Of a stretch of DNA of 61,383 bases, positions 51,782 to 59,407 are shown piece after piece. This DNA is from Photobacterium proteolyticum (lineage in GTDB: Bacteria > Pseudomonadota > Gammaproteobacteria > Enterobacterales > Vibrionaceae), in contig NZ_MJIL01000041.1 of the NCBI RefSeq assembly GCF_001939735.1, positions 1 to 61,383 on the forward strand, read 5' to 3'. The notes under the pieces were generated by a model. It had not been told where the DNA came from and did not search any database. It was given only the letters and a program-made list of their open reading frames with translations. A program made the position numbers and the translations under genes. Position 1 is the stretch's first letter. The number at the start of each line of letters is the position of its first letter.

Positions 51782-52410
51782 CTCAATGAATCCTTATACT
51801 ATTGTCGCCAAGGGCAACACTGGCGATAGCTACCCGGTAGGCTGTTTTAATTCAGCATTAGCAAAGCCCTTATGACAATGATGGTTTTTAAGGAAATCTG
51901 CAATGAAATACCGTCAATTGTGAGATGGCACGTTGTATCTATTTTTATAGGGTAGAGTGTCAATCAGGCTAGAACTTGCTAAAAGTAGGTATTTAGCAAC
52001 GTATTTTGCGTTGTACGACTTTAAAATTGGGCTGGGGATAAATTGTTTATCCACAGAAGCTGTGAATAACTCTGTGGGAAATGCCTTGAGCCTAATCACC
52101 ATGCCGGATTCAACAAAGTCAATACTGTACGTAATGAAAAAGTCATGTAATCTCAGATAGATTGATTTAGTTCAATATCGAAAAAACGTCAATAATTTTT
52201 TTAAATAAGATGCTGTAAAATGAACGTTGAACGCTGAGTTTAGCTGGGTTTGTTAAGCTATCGAGCCGGATAAATCGGTATCGAGAAGTGGGGCCGAGTG
52301 CGGAGTTTTTGCTCACTTAAAAGGGGGGGAATAAGTATTTTTGTTATCATTATTGAACTAAATGACAATAAGGATAATAATGCGAATTGTTTTTCTTTGG
52401 GTATTAGTTT
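51782..52410. other. Long gene-free region with inverted DnaA boxes
   Basis: About 630 bases without a credible gene; a 67-codon frame at 51957-52160 overlaps the DnaA boxes and lacks coding character. Contents: stem-loops TCGCCA/TGGCGA (51805-51826) and CTACC/GGTAG (51830-51840) in the codA leader, the DnaA-box pair at 52047-52069, AT-rich DNA (52140-52215), and the promoter region of the following response regulator. Confidence 0.6.
52047..52069. promoter_or_regulatory. Pair of inverted DnaA boxes
   Basis: TTATCCACA (52047-52055, plus) and TGTGAATAA (52061-52069, the reverse of TTATTCACA) face each other across 5 bases, sharing the arms CACAG/CTGTG. A third near-match TGGGGATAA lies at 52033-52041. 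Both main boxes fit the consensus TTWTNCACA. Confidence 0.6.
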
Positions 52411-53079
52411 GTGTCCCAGATCCTTGTTGTTGATGATGATATTCAACTGTGCGAATTGCTAAAAGAAGTACTGACTGAAGAAGGCTATGATGTTCACTGC
52501 GAGCATTGTGGTGAAAATGCACTCGCATACATGCAGAGCAATGCAGTTGATCTTGTTTTGCTTGATGTGATGTTGCCTAACATTGATGGCCTGCAGGTTG
52601 CTCGCCGAGTTTGCCAGCGATTTGCTACACCAATAATGATGCTGACGGCGTTAGGCGATGAACCCTCAATGTTAGAAGGGTTGCAGGCCGGTGCCGATCA
52701 ATATTTAGCCAAACCTTTTCGGGTACCTGAGTTATTGGCGCGCATTACCGTAATATTGAGGCGTGTCGGTCTAGAACGTCAGAGGCAGAGTATTAATCAT
52801 TGCCAAACTGATCTTAGCCAGCAGATTTCTCGGTTGCCTTTAACGGGAACTGAGTCTGAACTTATCGAGTATTTGATAAGCCAGCATGGTGTTGTGGTAT
52901 CAAAAGCAGAACTACAAAAGGAAGTGCTTAAAAAGGAGTTAAGCCCTTTCGATCGTAATCTTGATATGCACATAAGTAACATTCGCCGTAAGATGGTGCA
53001 GTCTGGCTTGTCTAAGCAGCATATTAAAACGGTTCGAGGAAGAGGATATAGTTTTCTTGAGTCAGTGGGTATAGTCTGA
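52411..53079 (+). CDS. OmpR/CpxR-like response regulator without neighbouring kinase
   Basis: A 222-residue regulator with receiver (residues 1-115: VVDDDIQL, LVLLDVMLPNIDG, MLTALGD, AKPF) and a winged-helix effector (LTGTESELIEYLISQHGVVVSKAELQKEVLKKELSPFDRNLDMHISNIRRKM...IKTVRGRGYSFL). The effector helix resembles CpxR (FDR-DMHISN-RR). It starts with GTG at 52411. No sensor kinase gene is beside it, while CpxR usually has CpxA following, so I give no gene symbol. It shares a terminator with the convergent lpp-like gene. Confidence 0.85.
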   Translation: MSQILVVDDDIQLCELLKEVLTEEGYDVHCEHCGENALAYMQSNAVDLVLLDVMLPNIDGLQVARRVCQRFATPIMMLTALGDEPSMLEGLQAGADQYLAKPFRVPELLARITVILRRVGLERQRQSINHCQTDLSQQISRLPLTGTESELIEYLISQHGVVVSKAELQKEVLKKELSPFDRNLDMHISNIRRKMVQSGLSKQHIKTVRGRGYSFLESVGIV

Positions 53080-53090
53080 GCAAGCTAAAT

Positions 53091-53122
53091 AAAAGGAGTG
53101 GCGCTAGAAGCGCCACTTTTTG
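53091..53122. terminator. Bidirectional terminator
   Basis: AGTGGCGC/GCGCCACT stem with AAAA and TTTTT flanks, between the regulator and lpp genes. Confidence 0.9.
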
Positions 53123-53124
53123 AT

Positions 53125-53388
53125 TTATTTGCTGTACGAACTCGCGATATTATCGATTCGCTGGTTCGCACGCATTGCTTCTTGATACGCTGCGTCAGAA
53201 GCAGCACGTGCATCATTAACTGCACCTGCCATTTGATCTTGCTGACTTTGCAGAGCACCTACCTGATCAGAGAGCATATCTACTTTGTTGGTAAGTTGCT
53301 GCATCTGATCAACTTCATCTGAGCTTGAGCAACCAATTAGAGTCGCACTCAGAATAATACCGGTAAGGATAGATAATGAACGGTTCAT
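53125..53388 (-). CDS. lpp: Major outer-membrane lipoprotein (Lpp family)
   Basis: An 87-residue lipoprotein. The signal peptide ends in the lipobox LIGC (near residue 18-21), followed by a heptad-repeat helix (VDQMQQLTNKVDMLSDQVGALQSQQDQMAGAVNDARAASDAAYQEAMRANQRIDNIA) that forms the trimeric coil. It ends in Lys (YSK), the residue used to attach Lpp to peptidoglycan by an L,D-transpeptidase. Start 53388 (MNRSLSILTG) is preferred to a longer frame because GGAGAAG lies about 8 bases before it. Confidence 0.9.
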   Translation of the reverse strand: MNRSLSILTGIILSATLIGCSSSDEVDQMQQLTNKVDMLSDQVGALQSQQDQMAGAVNDARAASDAAYQEAMRANQRIDNIASSYSK

Positions 53389-53525
53389 TTTTCTTTCTTC
53401 TCCTTTGTTTGCCACTACAGACCGAGTGTTAAATGTTATCAGTCGGCAGAATTAGTATGGCATATGCTGCTCAAATTTCTTCTTTGTCACCTATTTATCG
53501 CTAAAAAAGGCCTCTCAAAAACGAG

Positions 53526-53544
53526 AAAACCCGCCGGAGCGGGT
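53526..53544 (-). terminator. Terminator of the sco operon
   Basis: On the minus strand ACCCGC-TCC-GGCGGGT-like stem followed by TTTT; immediately after the sco stop. Confidence 0.65.
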
Positions 53545-53566
53545 ATAAAAGCTTAGTAATTTGATT

Positions 53567-54154
53567 TTATGATGACTTGGATAAAAGTCGTTCTATCGTT
53601 TCGACAATAATCTGCGGGTTCAATGTGTGTTGAACTTTTTCAACCAATGTTCCGTCAGGCTTGAGGAAATAAAAATATGAGCTGTGGTCAACAGCGTATT
53701 CGAGAGCAGAGTCTTTTAACTCAGTTCGCATATAAAGAACACCATATTTCTCAGCGAGTGCCTTTGTTTGTTGTTCCGTCCCTGTCATTCCAATAATATT
53801 TTTGTGGAAATATTGTGCGTACTCGGCACTTTTCTCAGGAGTATCACGATCTGGATCCAGTGTAATAAAAATAGGCCAGAGATTTTCAAGTTGTTTATTA
53901 TTGAGCTCTTTCAGCGCAGCAGAAAGTACAGCCAATGAGGTTGGACAGACATCAGGGCAGTGGGTATAGCCAAAGTAGATAACTCGTAGGCGTGAGTCTT
54001 CCTCGTCATAGAGGTCAACAGCTTCCTGACCGCTCTCAAGAATATTCATAGGGTAACTGGCTTCAGCTAAGGCCGGATCCTTGGAGCCAACAATATACTG
54101 GGTAATTAAACCTGCTGAAAGTGCGAGTGCGAGTACAATCCACTGAAACTTCAC
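53567..54154 (-). CDS. SCO1/SenC-family copper chaperone
   Basis: A 195-residue membrane-anchored thioredoxin-fold protein. The N-terminal helix (WIVLALALSAGLITQYIVG) anchors it in the inner membrane. The copper ligands are complete: CPDVCP (FGYTHCPDVCPTSLA) and the distal His in YAVDHSSYFYFL. Such proteins deliver copper to cytochrome oxidase CuA. It overlaps the upstream gene by ATGA, and the two are a unit. Confidence 0.92.
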   Translation of the reverse strand: MKFQWIVLALALSAGLITQYIVGSKDPALAEASYPMNILESGQEAVDLYDEEDSRLRVIYFGYTHCPDVCPTSLAVLSAALKELNNKQLENLWPIFITLDPDRDTPEKSAEYAQYFHKNIIGMTGTEQQTKALAEKYGVLYMRTELKDSALEYAVDHSSYFYFLKPDGTLVEKVQHTLNPQIIVETIERLLSKSS

Positions 54155-54612
54155 TTGACCATCCTTATTGAAACATTAATAGGTGCAATTTCTTCTTGGT
54201 CAGACAAGGGCTTAATATTCCCTTGCCAAGTCATTTCATCCGATGTGCAAAACGGGAGTGTCAGGTCGCCAGAAAACCCGCCGCTGGCGGTGCGTGATAA
54301 TTGTAACTGATAGACGCCCATCATCATTTCATGTCCTTCTAATGTGAGTATTAAATGGTCGGTTTCAGCTGGTAAATCAGGCCATTGGACATTGATTTCA
54401 GTGTTTTGCATTGGGTTAATGATATCAGTAGCAAGTGTAACAGATGCGTTGTTTTGTTCACAAACTTGAGTGCTGAGCTGACAATAGTCAATTTGCTGTT
54501 GTTGCTGCTTTTCAGTTTTATTCTTACCGATTTCAGACACCTGGTATCCGCCCCAACCGACGGCTACGATAAATAAGAGATTGGCTATAGGCTTCCATGA
54601 GCTCTTGTTCAT
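54151..54612 (-). CDS. Membrane-anchored partner of SCO1, function unknown
   Basis: A 153-residue protein. One N-terminal membrane helix (IANLLFIVAVGWGGYQV) is followed by a short Gln-rich linker and a beta-rich periplasmic domain. It holds several cysteines (IDYCQLSTQVCEQN, LPFCTSDEMTW) and Met/His in LEGHEMMMGVYQLQL that could hold copper. Overlap with the SCO gene (ATGA) suggests the proteins work together in copper delivery. I do not recognise a named family. Confidence 0.7.
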   Translation of the reverse strand: MNKSSWKPIANLLFIVAVGWGGYQVSEIGKNKTEKQQQQQIDYCQLSTQVCEQNNASVTLATDIINPMQNTEINVQWPDLPAETDHLILTLEGHEMMMGVYQLQLSRTASGGFSGDLTLPFCTSDEMTWQGNIKPLSDQEEIAPINVSIRMVK

Positions 54613-54743
54613 TCTTTACATTTGGTCCTTGCTTGTAATGAGTTTGTGAATGATATCACGATAACAAGGGCGGCTATTGGTGGTGAGAGAATTTTGTGAG
54701 GGGCGTTGAAGTTAAGCTGTTTGTTCGTGGAAATTGTGTAAAC

Positions 54744-54767
54744 CTTGCCCCGGATAAGCAGGGCAAG
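54744..54767 (-). terminator. Possible terminator after popT
   Basis: CTTGCCC/GGGCAAG stem with a 10-base loop, followed on the minus strand by GTTTAC; a weak U-run. Confidence 0.45.
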
Positions 54768-54780
54768 ATTAATTAAGTGG

Positions 54781-55692
54781 TTATTTTTCAGCGACTTTTT
54801 CAAGCCCCCAGACAATGCCAATTCCTACTAGCATTGCAGCAATGGCGTAGCCTAGCATCGCAGGTTGCCCTGTTACTTGCTCAAAGTTTAATGGCGAAAG
54901 GTTCTGCTCTAACAACGGAACCTGCTGGCCGCTAGAATTTGTTCTCCAGGTTAAGGTTTCTTTCCATGGCCAAATTTTGCTGAGCGTACCAATCATTAAA
55001 CCCGTCAAGAATGTTAGGGCGATATCACGATGGCGGCGAAGTACCCAGGATAAAACGTGGGAGAAGCTCAATAGGCCCAGCAGACAACCGGAGGCAAATG
55101 TACCAAGCATTACGATATCTAGTGATTTGGCTGCAGCGAGGATAGGGGTGTACATCCCTAGTAGCAACAGGATAAAGCTGCCTGAAATACCGGGCAGGAT
55201 CATGGCGCAAATAGCGATGGATCCCGCGATAAGGGTGTTCAGTAATGTTGGCTCTAAGCTAAGCGGGTGCAGGACTGTAATGCCGTAGGCAAATATTGCA
55301 CCGGCAACAACCGAAAGAAACCGGTTGGGCTTCCAGTGCTTGATTTGTTTGAACATATGGTTTACCGATACGATGATGAGGCCAAAGAAAAATGACCACA
55401 GCGGGATCGGATGGGTATGCAGCATCCATGTAATAATGCGTGCCAGAGTAAAGATACTGGTTAGAATGCCTGATAATAACAAGATCAAGAATGTCCCGTT
55501 AATATGCTCGAAAGCGGCCTTGAAACCTTTGTCCCGCCAAATGCTAATTAGGCTTGGGTTAACACGTCGAATACTTTCAAGTAAAGTATCGTAGATCCCT
55601 GTAATAAAAGCGATTGTACCGCCTGAAACGCCAGGCACCACGTCAGCAGCACCCATCGCCATGCCTTTTAGAAAGGTAAAAACTTTGCTCAT
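54781..55692 (-). CDS. popT: PopT (DUF368), undecaprenyl-phosphate translocase
   Basis: A 303-residue polytopic membrane protein of the DUF368 family. The family signature VFTFLKGMAMGAADVVPGVSGGTIAFITGIYDTLLESIRRVNP is at the N-terminus, and a second repeat-like motif ICAMILPGISGSFILLLLGMYTPI lies in the middle, the inverted-repeat feature of such transporters. DUF368 proteins return undecaprenyl phosphate across the inner membrane, which matters in alkaline media in Vibrio cholerae. The start at 55692 (MSKVFTFLKGM) fits the family; a longer frame to 55737 is unlikely. It is divergent from the gtrA-like gene. Confidence 0.85.
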   Translation of the reverse strand: MSKVFTFLKGMAMGAADVVPGVSGGTIAFITGIYDTLLESIRRVNPSLISIWRDKGFKAAFEHINGTFLILLLSGILTSIFTLARIITWMLHTHPIPLWSFFFGLIIVSVNHMFKQIKHWKPNRFLSVVAGAIFAYGITVLHPLSLEPTLLNTLIAGSIAICAMILPGISGSFILLLLGMYTPILAAAKSLDIVMLGTFASGCLLGLLSFSHVLSWVLRRHRDIALTFLTGLMIGTLSKIWPWKETLTWRTNSSGQQVPLLEQNLSPLNFEQVTGQPAMLGYAIAAMLVGIGIVWGLEKVAEK

Positions 55693-55889
55693 GGTTTTCC
55701 GTAATCTGAATAATTGAATAGCAGAACTTGCCGCCATTATACCGTGTGGCTGTGAAAAATAAGTGTTTTTTTGCTCTTTGGTGGCCTTGTTATATGGGTA
55801 TGTATTAATGAGTCAGTTTTACCTTTTTTTGACTTGTATACGACTAGTCTTTGTCTGCGAGATAAGGTTACAGGTGTGTTTGAGATTCA

Positions 55890-56312
55890 ATGGATAAAAA
55901 AATACTTAAATTCGCGGTGTCAGGTGGGCTTGGTTTCATTGTAGATGTTTCGGTAATGACATTGCTGTCTGTACTGTTGCCGGTAATACCAGCAAGGGCG
56001 GGAGCATTTTGGGTCGCGGCATCGTTTACCTGGTGGTGCAATCGTCAGTTTACTTTTAAAGGGGCTGATAGAAGTGCTCCACTTAGGCAATGGTTTAGGT
56101 TCCTCTTAACGGCATGTGTGGGGTTTATTCCAAACTGGGGATGCTACTGGGCGCTGATCTGGTGGGTAGATGATGCATGGATCACGCAACTGGTGGGTGA
56201 AAGTGGGCTTTATTTCTGGCCACTGGCTGCGATGATCCCCGGTATTCTTTTAGGTATGGTTGCTAATTTTATCCTTGCGGCTCGCTGGGTGTATCGCCCG
56301 GCGTTAGCATGA
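55890..56312 (+). CDS. GtrA-family membrane protein
   Basis: A 140-residue protein with four membrane helices: ILKFAVSGGLGFIVDVSVMTLLSVLL (GtrA motif), ARAGAFWVAASFTWWCNRQFTFKG (with the typical NRxFTF), the third at WFRFLLTACVGFIPNWGCYWALIW and a last at WPLAAMIPGILLGMVANFILAARWVYR. GtrA proteins flip undecaprenyl-phosphate-linked glucose. Its 3' end overlaps the histidine kinase gene on the other strand by 44 bases. A GtrB-like glycosyltransferase gene lies 2 kb downstream. Confidence 0.85.
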   Translation: MDKKILKFAVSGGLGFIVDVSVMTLLSVLLPVIPARAGAFWVAASFTWWCNRQFTFKGADRSAPLRQWFRFLLTACVGFIPNWGCYWALIWWVDDAWITQLVGESGLYFWPLAAMIPGILLGMVANFILAARWVYRPALA

Positions 56313-57570
56313 TTTCTGCAATACAACCTTGCGAGCCGTTGTTGTAATGATTCAACTGCCAGCCATATTTCCGGCAAATGTCACCGGCAATAAGCAAACC
56401 AAGGCCAAAGCCTTCGACGCCACGAGGTTTACTCCCTAGCCCGATCCCGCTGTCGATCACCTTGATGCTATCAGGCGAGGTCTCGATAGTAACTGTCCCT
56501 TGTTCTGTACAAGCAAAGGCATTTTTGATTAGGTTGCCGATGAGTATTTTCATTGTGGTTTCAGGTGCTTTGACAGTTGTCTCACCGTTCATGGTCACAC
56601 GCCATTCAACGGGTTTGTTTGCCAGTAAGTGCTGATGTTCGATGGCTATGCTGCTGAGTTCATCATGGCCTAAGGCTCGCGGACTGAGGTTGGTCAGGTT
56701 TTCTTCACGAGTTAGCGAGAGCAAGGTAGTGACGAAGTCGTTCATCTCATTACTAGCATGGAGTAGGCGTATACGTTGTTTTTCTATAAACGCGGGATCG
56801 TTCGACTGCCCAAGCAGAGAGATTGATCCCTTCATAACCATCAAAGGAGTACGTAGTTCATGACTGGCATAGCGATTGAAAGATCGCTCTCGCTCCAGTA
56901 GCTGATGGATCCGTTCGGAATAGAGGTTAAAGCTGGTGACAAGCTGCAAAAGCTCCTTTGAAACCACACCTCTGGGCGGCTGAATAGGGGATAAATCTGT
57001 GACAGAACGGTCCTCTAGTTCATTGGTTAGCTCTGACAAAGGGGCAGTCAGCCTTCGAGAAATACTTAAAATGACAAACAGGCTAATTAAAATTAAGAGT
57101 AATGTAATACATAGTTGTTTAGCTTGGTTTCGAAAGACTTGATTCTCACTAAGCTCATAGATGTCATCGTAATAAAGTAAATATACAGTCTTTTTATCGT
57201 TTCCAATTGTCAAATCACTTCGCATAATAAAATATTCGGATTCAATAGAAATTGAATCGTCACTTCCCACAGCAACAGCAGTATCCTTTGGCAAATTGTC
57301 TGGTATGTTAAGATCTGATGGTAGTAGTTCTTTTCCTATATAGGCATGGCTGAAAGGAGGAATCGAGATTGTCTGAACATCATTTTCACTGAGTACCTCC
57401 TTGGCGACTTCTTTAGCGTGCTGCAACCTGTTGGTTGCATTGATCAACTCGAAATCTTCAAGAGTCGTTTCGAGTAGGGCGAAATGAATACTTATGATGG
57501 CAAAGGCTACAATAGAAAAATAACTGAAGGTTAGCTGCTTGGCACTTTTAACCTGCTTGCTTGTAATCAC
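56269..57570 (-). CDS. Sensor histidine kinase
   Basis: A 433-residue kinase. Two membrane segments (about 15-35 and 150-172) bracket a periplasmic sensor of about 115 residues. A HAMP-like region, the H-box FNRYASHELRTPLMVMKGS and the ATP-binding domain (N-box LIGNLIKNAFACTEQ, G1 VIDSGIGLG, G2 GFGLGLLIA) follow. It overlaps the response regulator gene by ATGA, so they form one operon. The periplasmic region shows no known sensor motif. The placement next to sugar-transfer genes suggests it controls envelope modification. Confidence 0.9.
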   Translation of the reverse strand: MITSKQVKSAKQLTFSYFSIVAFAIISIHFALLETTLEDFELINATNRLQHAKEVAKEVLSENDVQTISIPPFSHAYIGKELLPSDLNIPDNLPKDTAVAVGSDDSISIESEYFIMRSDLTIGNDKKTVYLLYYDDIYELSENQVFRNQAKQLCITLLLILISLFVILSISRRLTAPLSELTNELEDRSVTDLSPIQPPRGVVSKELLQLVTSFNLYSERIHQLLERERSFNRYASHELRTPLMVMKGSISLLGQSNDPAFIEKQRIRLLHASNEMNDFVTTLLSLTREENLTNLSPRALGHDELSSIAIEHQHLLANKPVEWRVTMNGETTVKAPETTMKILIGNLIKNAFACTEQGTVTIETSPDSIKVIDSGIGLGSKPRGVEGFGLGLLIAGDICRKYGWQLNHYNNGSQGCIAEIMLTPGDTPSEPQG

Positions 57571-58247
57571 TGCTCTTCCTCTGGGATCAACTGGTAGCCA
57601 ACTTTTGGCACTGTTTTGATATAGCTATGTTTAAACGGTTTGTCTATTTGGTTTCTGAGTTGATAGATATGACTTCTTAATACATTTCCTTCAGGCTCGT
57701 CATCTCCCCATAGGGTCGAAATGATTTCTTCCTTGGTAACCAGCTTCGGAGCCCTAACCATGAGCAGCTTCAGGATGGTGAACAGCGTTGGGTTTAGAGA
57801 AAAGCTGCAGTTGCTTCGGTGAACAGTGTGACTGCCAAGATCTAATTCTAGCTGGCCAAAAGTCAGGGTAGTGGTTGCGGTTTCACCGGTTCGGCGCCGA
57901 GTCAAGGCCTTGATACGGGCTTCAAGGATTTCAAGATCAAACGGTTTGACCAGGTAGTCATCAGCTCCCTGAGAAAAACCTTCCAGGGTATCCTCCCGGG
58001 TATCTCGTGCTGTTAGCATCAGGATTGGGGTATCGACTCCATGCTCTCTCAACTTTTTGCATACCGTATAGCCATCCATGCGAGGAAGCATGACATCAAG
58101 AATAATCAGATCGTAGTGATTTTCGCATCCTAGATCATATCCCTGTTGGCCATTGCTAGCGTAATCCAGTGTGTATCCTTTAATTTCAAAAAAGTCAAAA
58201 ATGATACCAGCAATATTTTGATGATCTTCAACTAACAGTAATTTCAT
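57567..58247 (-). CDS. OmpR/PhoP-type response regulator
   Basis: A 226-residue regulator. Receiver: LLVEDHQ, DLIILDVMLPRMDG (phosphoacceptor), LTARD and DDYLVKPFD. The winged-helix output has SFSLNPTLFTILKLLMVRAPKLVTKEEIISTLWGDDEPEGNVLRSHIYQLRNQIDKP and the wing IKTVPKVGYQL. It is paired with the sensor kinase gene that follows it. It resembles CarR/VprA and PmrA-like regulators of polymyxin resistance in Vibrio, an inference from the gene order only. Start 58247 (MKLLLVEDHQ) is the family start. Confidence 0.9.
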   Translation of the reverse strand: MKLLLVEDHQNIAGIIFDFFEIKGYTLDYASNGQQGYDLGCENHYDLIILDVMLPRMDGYTVCKKLREHGVDTPILMLTARDTREDTLEGFSQGADDYLVKPFDLEILEARIKALTRRRTGETATTTLTFGQLELDLGSHTVHRSNCSFSLNPTLFTILKLLMVRAPKLVTKEEIISTLWGDDEPEGNVLRSHIYQLRNQIDKPFKHSYIKTVPKVGYQLIPEEEQ

Positions 58248-58390
58248 AAAAGTTATTCGCAAGCTAGGAAATAAGTGTCATATGTTGACATACGTCAACG
58301 TGAAAAAAATGTCGATGACCTTTTTGTTACATGATACCCAATAAAATAATAATTAAGAACTAAGAAATAGGTCACAAATGGAGGTTAATT

Positions 58391-59407
58391 TTGTCATCTA
58401 TTAGTTTGCTGTCACATCACCGTGAACAGCGTTGTAATCATGATGAGGAATTTTTCCTTTCTGTGATCGTGCCTATGTATAACGAAGAAGCCGTTATTGA
58501 AGATTGTCATGAACGCCTCTGTAATGCATTGGACCAGTTAGAAAAAAAATGTGAAATCATTTATGTCGACGATGGCAGCTCAGATCGTTGCTGGGATCTG
58601 GTTAGCCACATGACGAGCTCTAGTCACAGGGTGAGGACGATTAGGCTCAGTCGAAATTTCGGCAAAGAAGCGGCCATGACGGCAGGCTTGCAATCAGCAT
58701 TAGGCCAGGCAGTTATTTTGATCGATGCTGATTTACAAGATCCCCCCGAATTGATTCCCGAGATGGTTGAACAATGGCAACGCGGATTTGATGTTGTTGA
58801 TATGAAGCGAAGGGAGCGTTTTGGGGAGAGTTGGTTCAAGCGTTTTACCGCATCAATGTTTTACAAACTTATCAATCAGTTAACTGAAATGCCTATTCCT
58901 GAAAATGTGGGTGATTTTAGGTTGATTGATCGCCGAGTTGTCGACGAAATCAATAAGCTGCCAGAGAGAACCCGTTTCATGAAAGGGTTATTTGCCTGGC
59001 CCGGTTTTCGCCGTACAACCATGATGTTTGATCGGGACCCAAGGCTCGCGGGTGAAACAAAGTGGAATTATACCAAGCTTGTCCACCTGGCATTTGAAGG
59101 GATCACCTCGTTCAGTACTCGCCCGTTGCGACTGGCAACCGGTGCCGGCTTGCTTACCTCTATAGCAGCCATTGCAATGGCGTTTGTTGTCTTTACCAAA
59201 ACCATGATTTGGGGAGATCCCGTGGCAGGGTATCCGTCCACTATCATGGTTGTTTTGTTACTTGGCGGGATCCAGCTGCTTTCTATCGGCTTGATGGGAG
59301 AGTATGTCGGTCGGTTATTTATTGAAGCGAAGCAGCGACCTTTATTTGTTGTTATGGATAACAACGTACAAGAAACAGTAAAAATGAATAAAGAAGTAAA
59401 AGCATGA
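58391..59407 (+). CDS. Undecaprenyl-phosphate glycosyltransferase (GtrB/ArnC-like)
   Basis: A 338-residue GT2 enzyme. The catalytic N-terminal domain (about 20-220) has VIVPMYNEEAVIEDC, VDDGSSD and LIDADLQDPPELI (DxD-like), then two C-terminal membrane helices (LTSIAAIAMAFVVF, MVVLLLGGIQLLSIGLMGEYVGRLF) with the family signature YVGRLFIEAKQRP. It loads a sugar onto undecaprenyl phosphate. It starts with TTG (58391), supported by a strong GGAGG six bases upstream. It overlaps the next gene by ATGA. Confidence 0.92.
   Translation: MSSISLLSHHREQRCNHDEEFFLSVIVPMYNEEAVIEDCHERLCNALDQLEKKCEIIYVDDGSSDRCWDLVSHMTSSSHRVRTIRLSRNFGKEAAMTAGLQSALGQAVILIDADLQDPPELIPEMVEQWQRGFDVVDMKRRERFGESWFKRFTASMFYKLINQLTEMPIPENVGDFRLIDRRVVDEINKLPERTRFMKGLFAWPGFRRTTMMFDRDPRLAGETKWNYTKLVHLAFEGITSFSTRPLRLATGAGLLTSIAAIAMAFVVFTKTMIWGDPVAGYPSTIMVVLLLGGIQLLSIGLMGEYVGRLFIEAKQRPLFVVMDNNVQETVKMNKEVKA

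Noticed and set aside
52033..52069. Replication origin
   Set aside because: Two to three DnaA boxes alone are too few. No dnaA, gidA, parAB, rctB or clear unwinding element is close by.
51957..52160. 67-codon plus-strand frame in the gap upstream of the orphan response regulator
   Set aside because: No ribosome-binding site, mixed residue content with no domain, and it runs straight through the DnaA-box palindrome. More likely chance.
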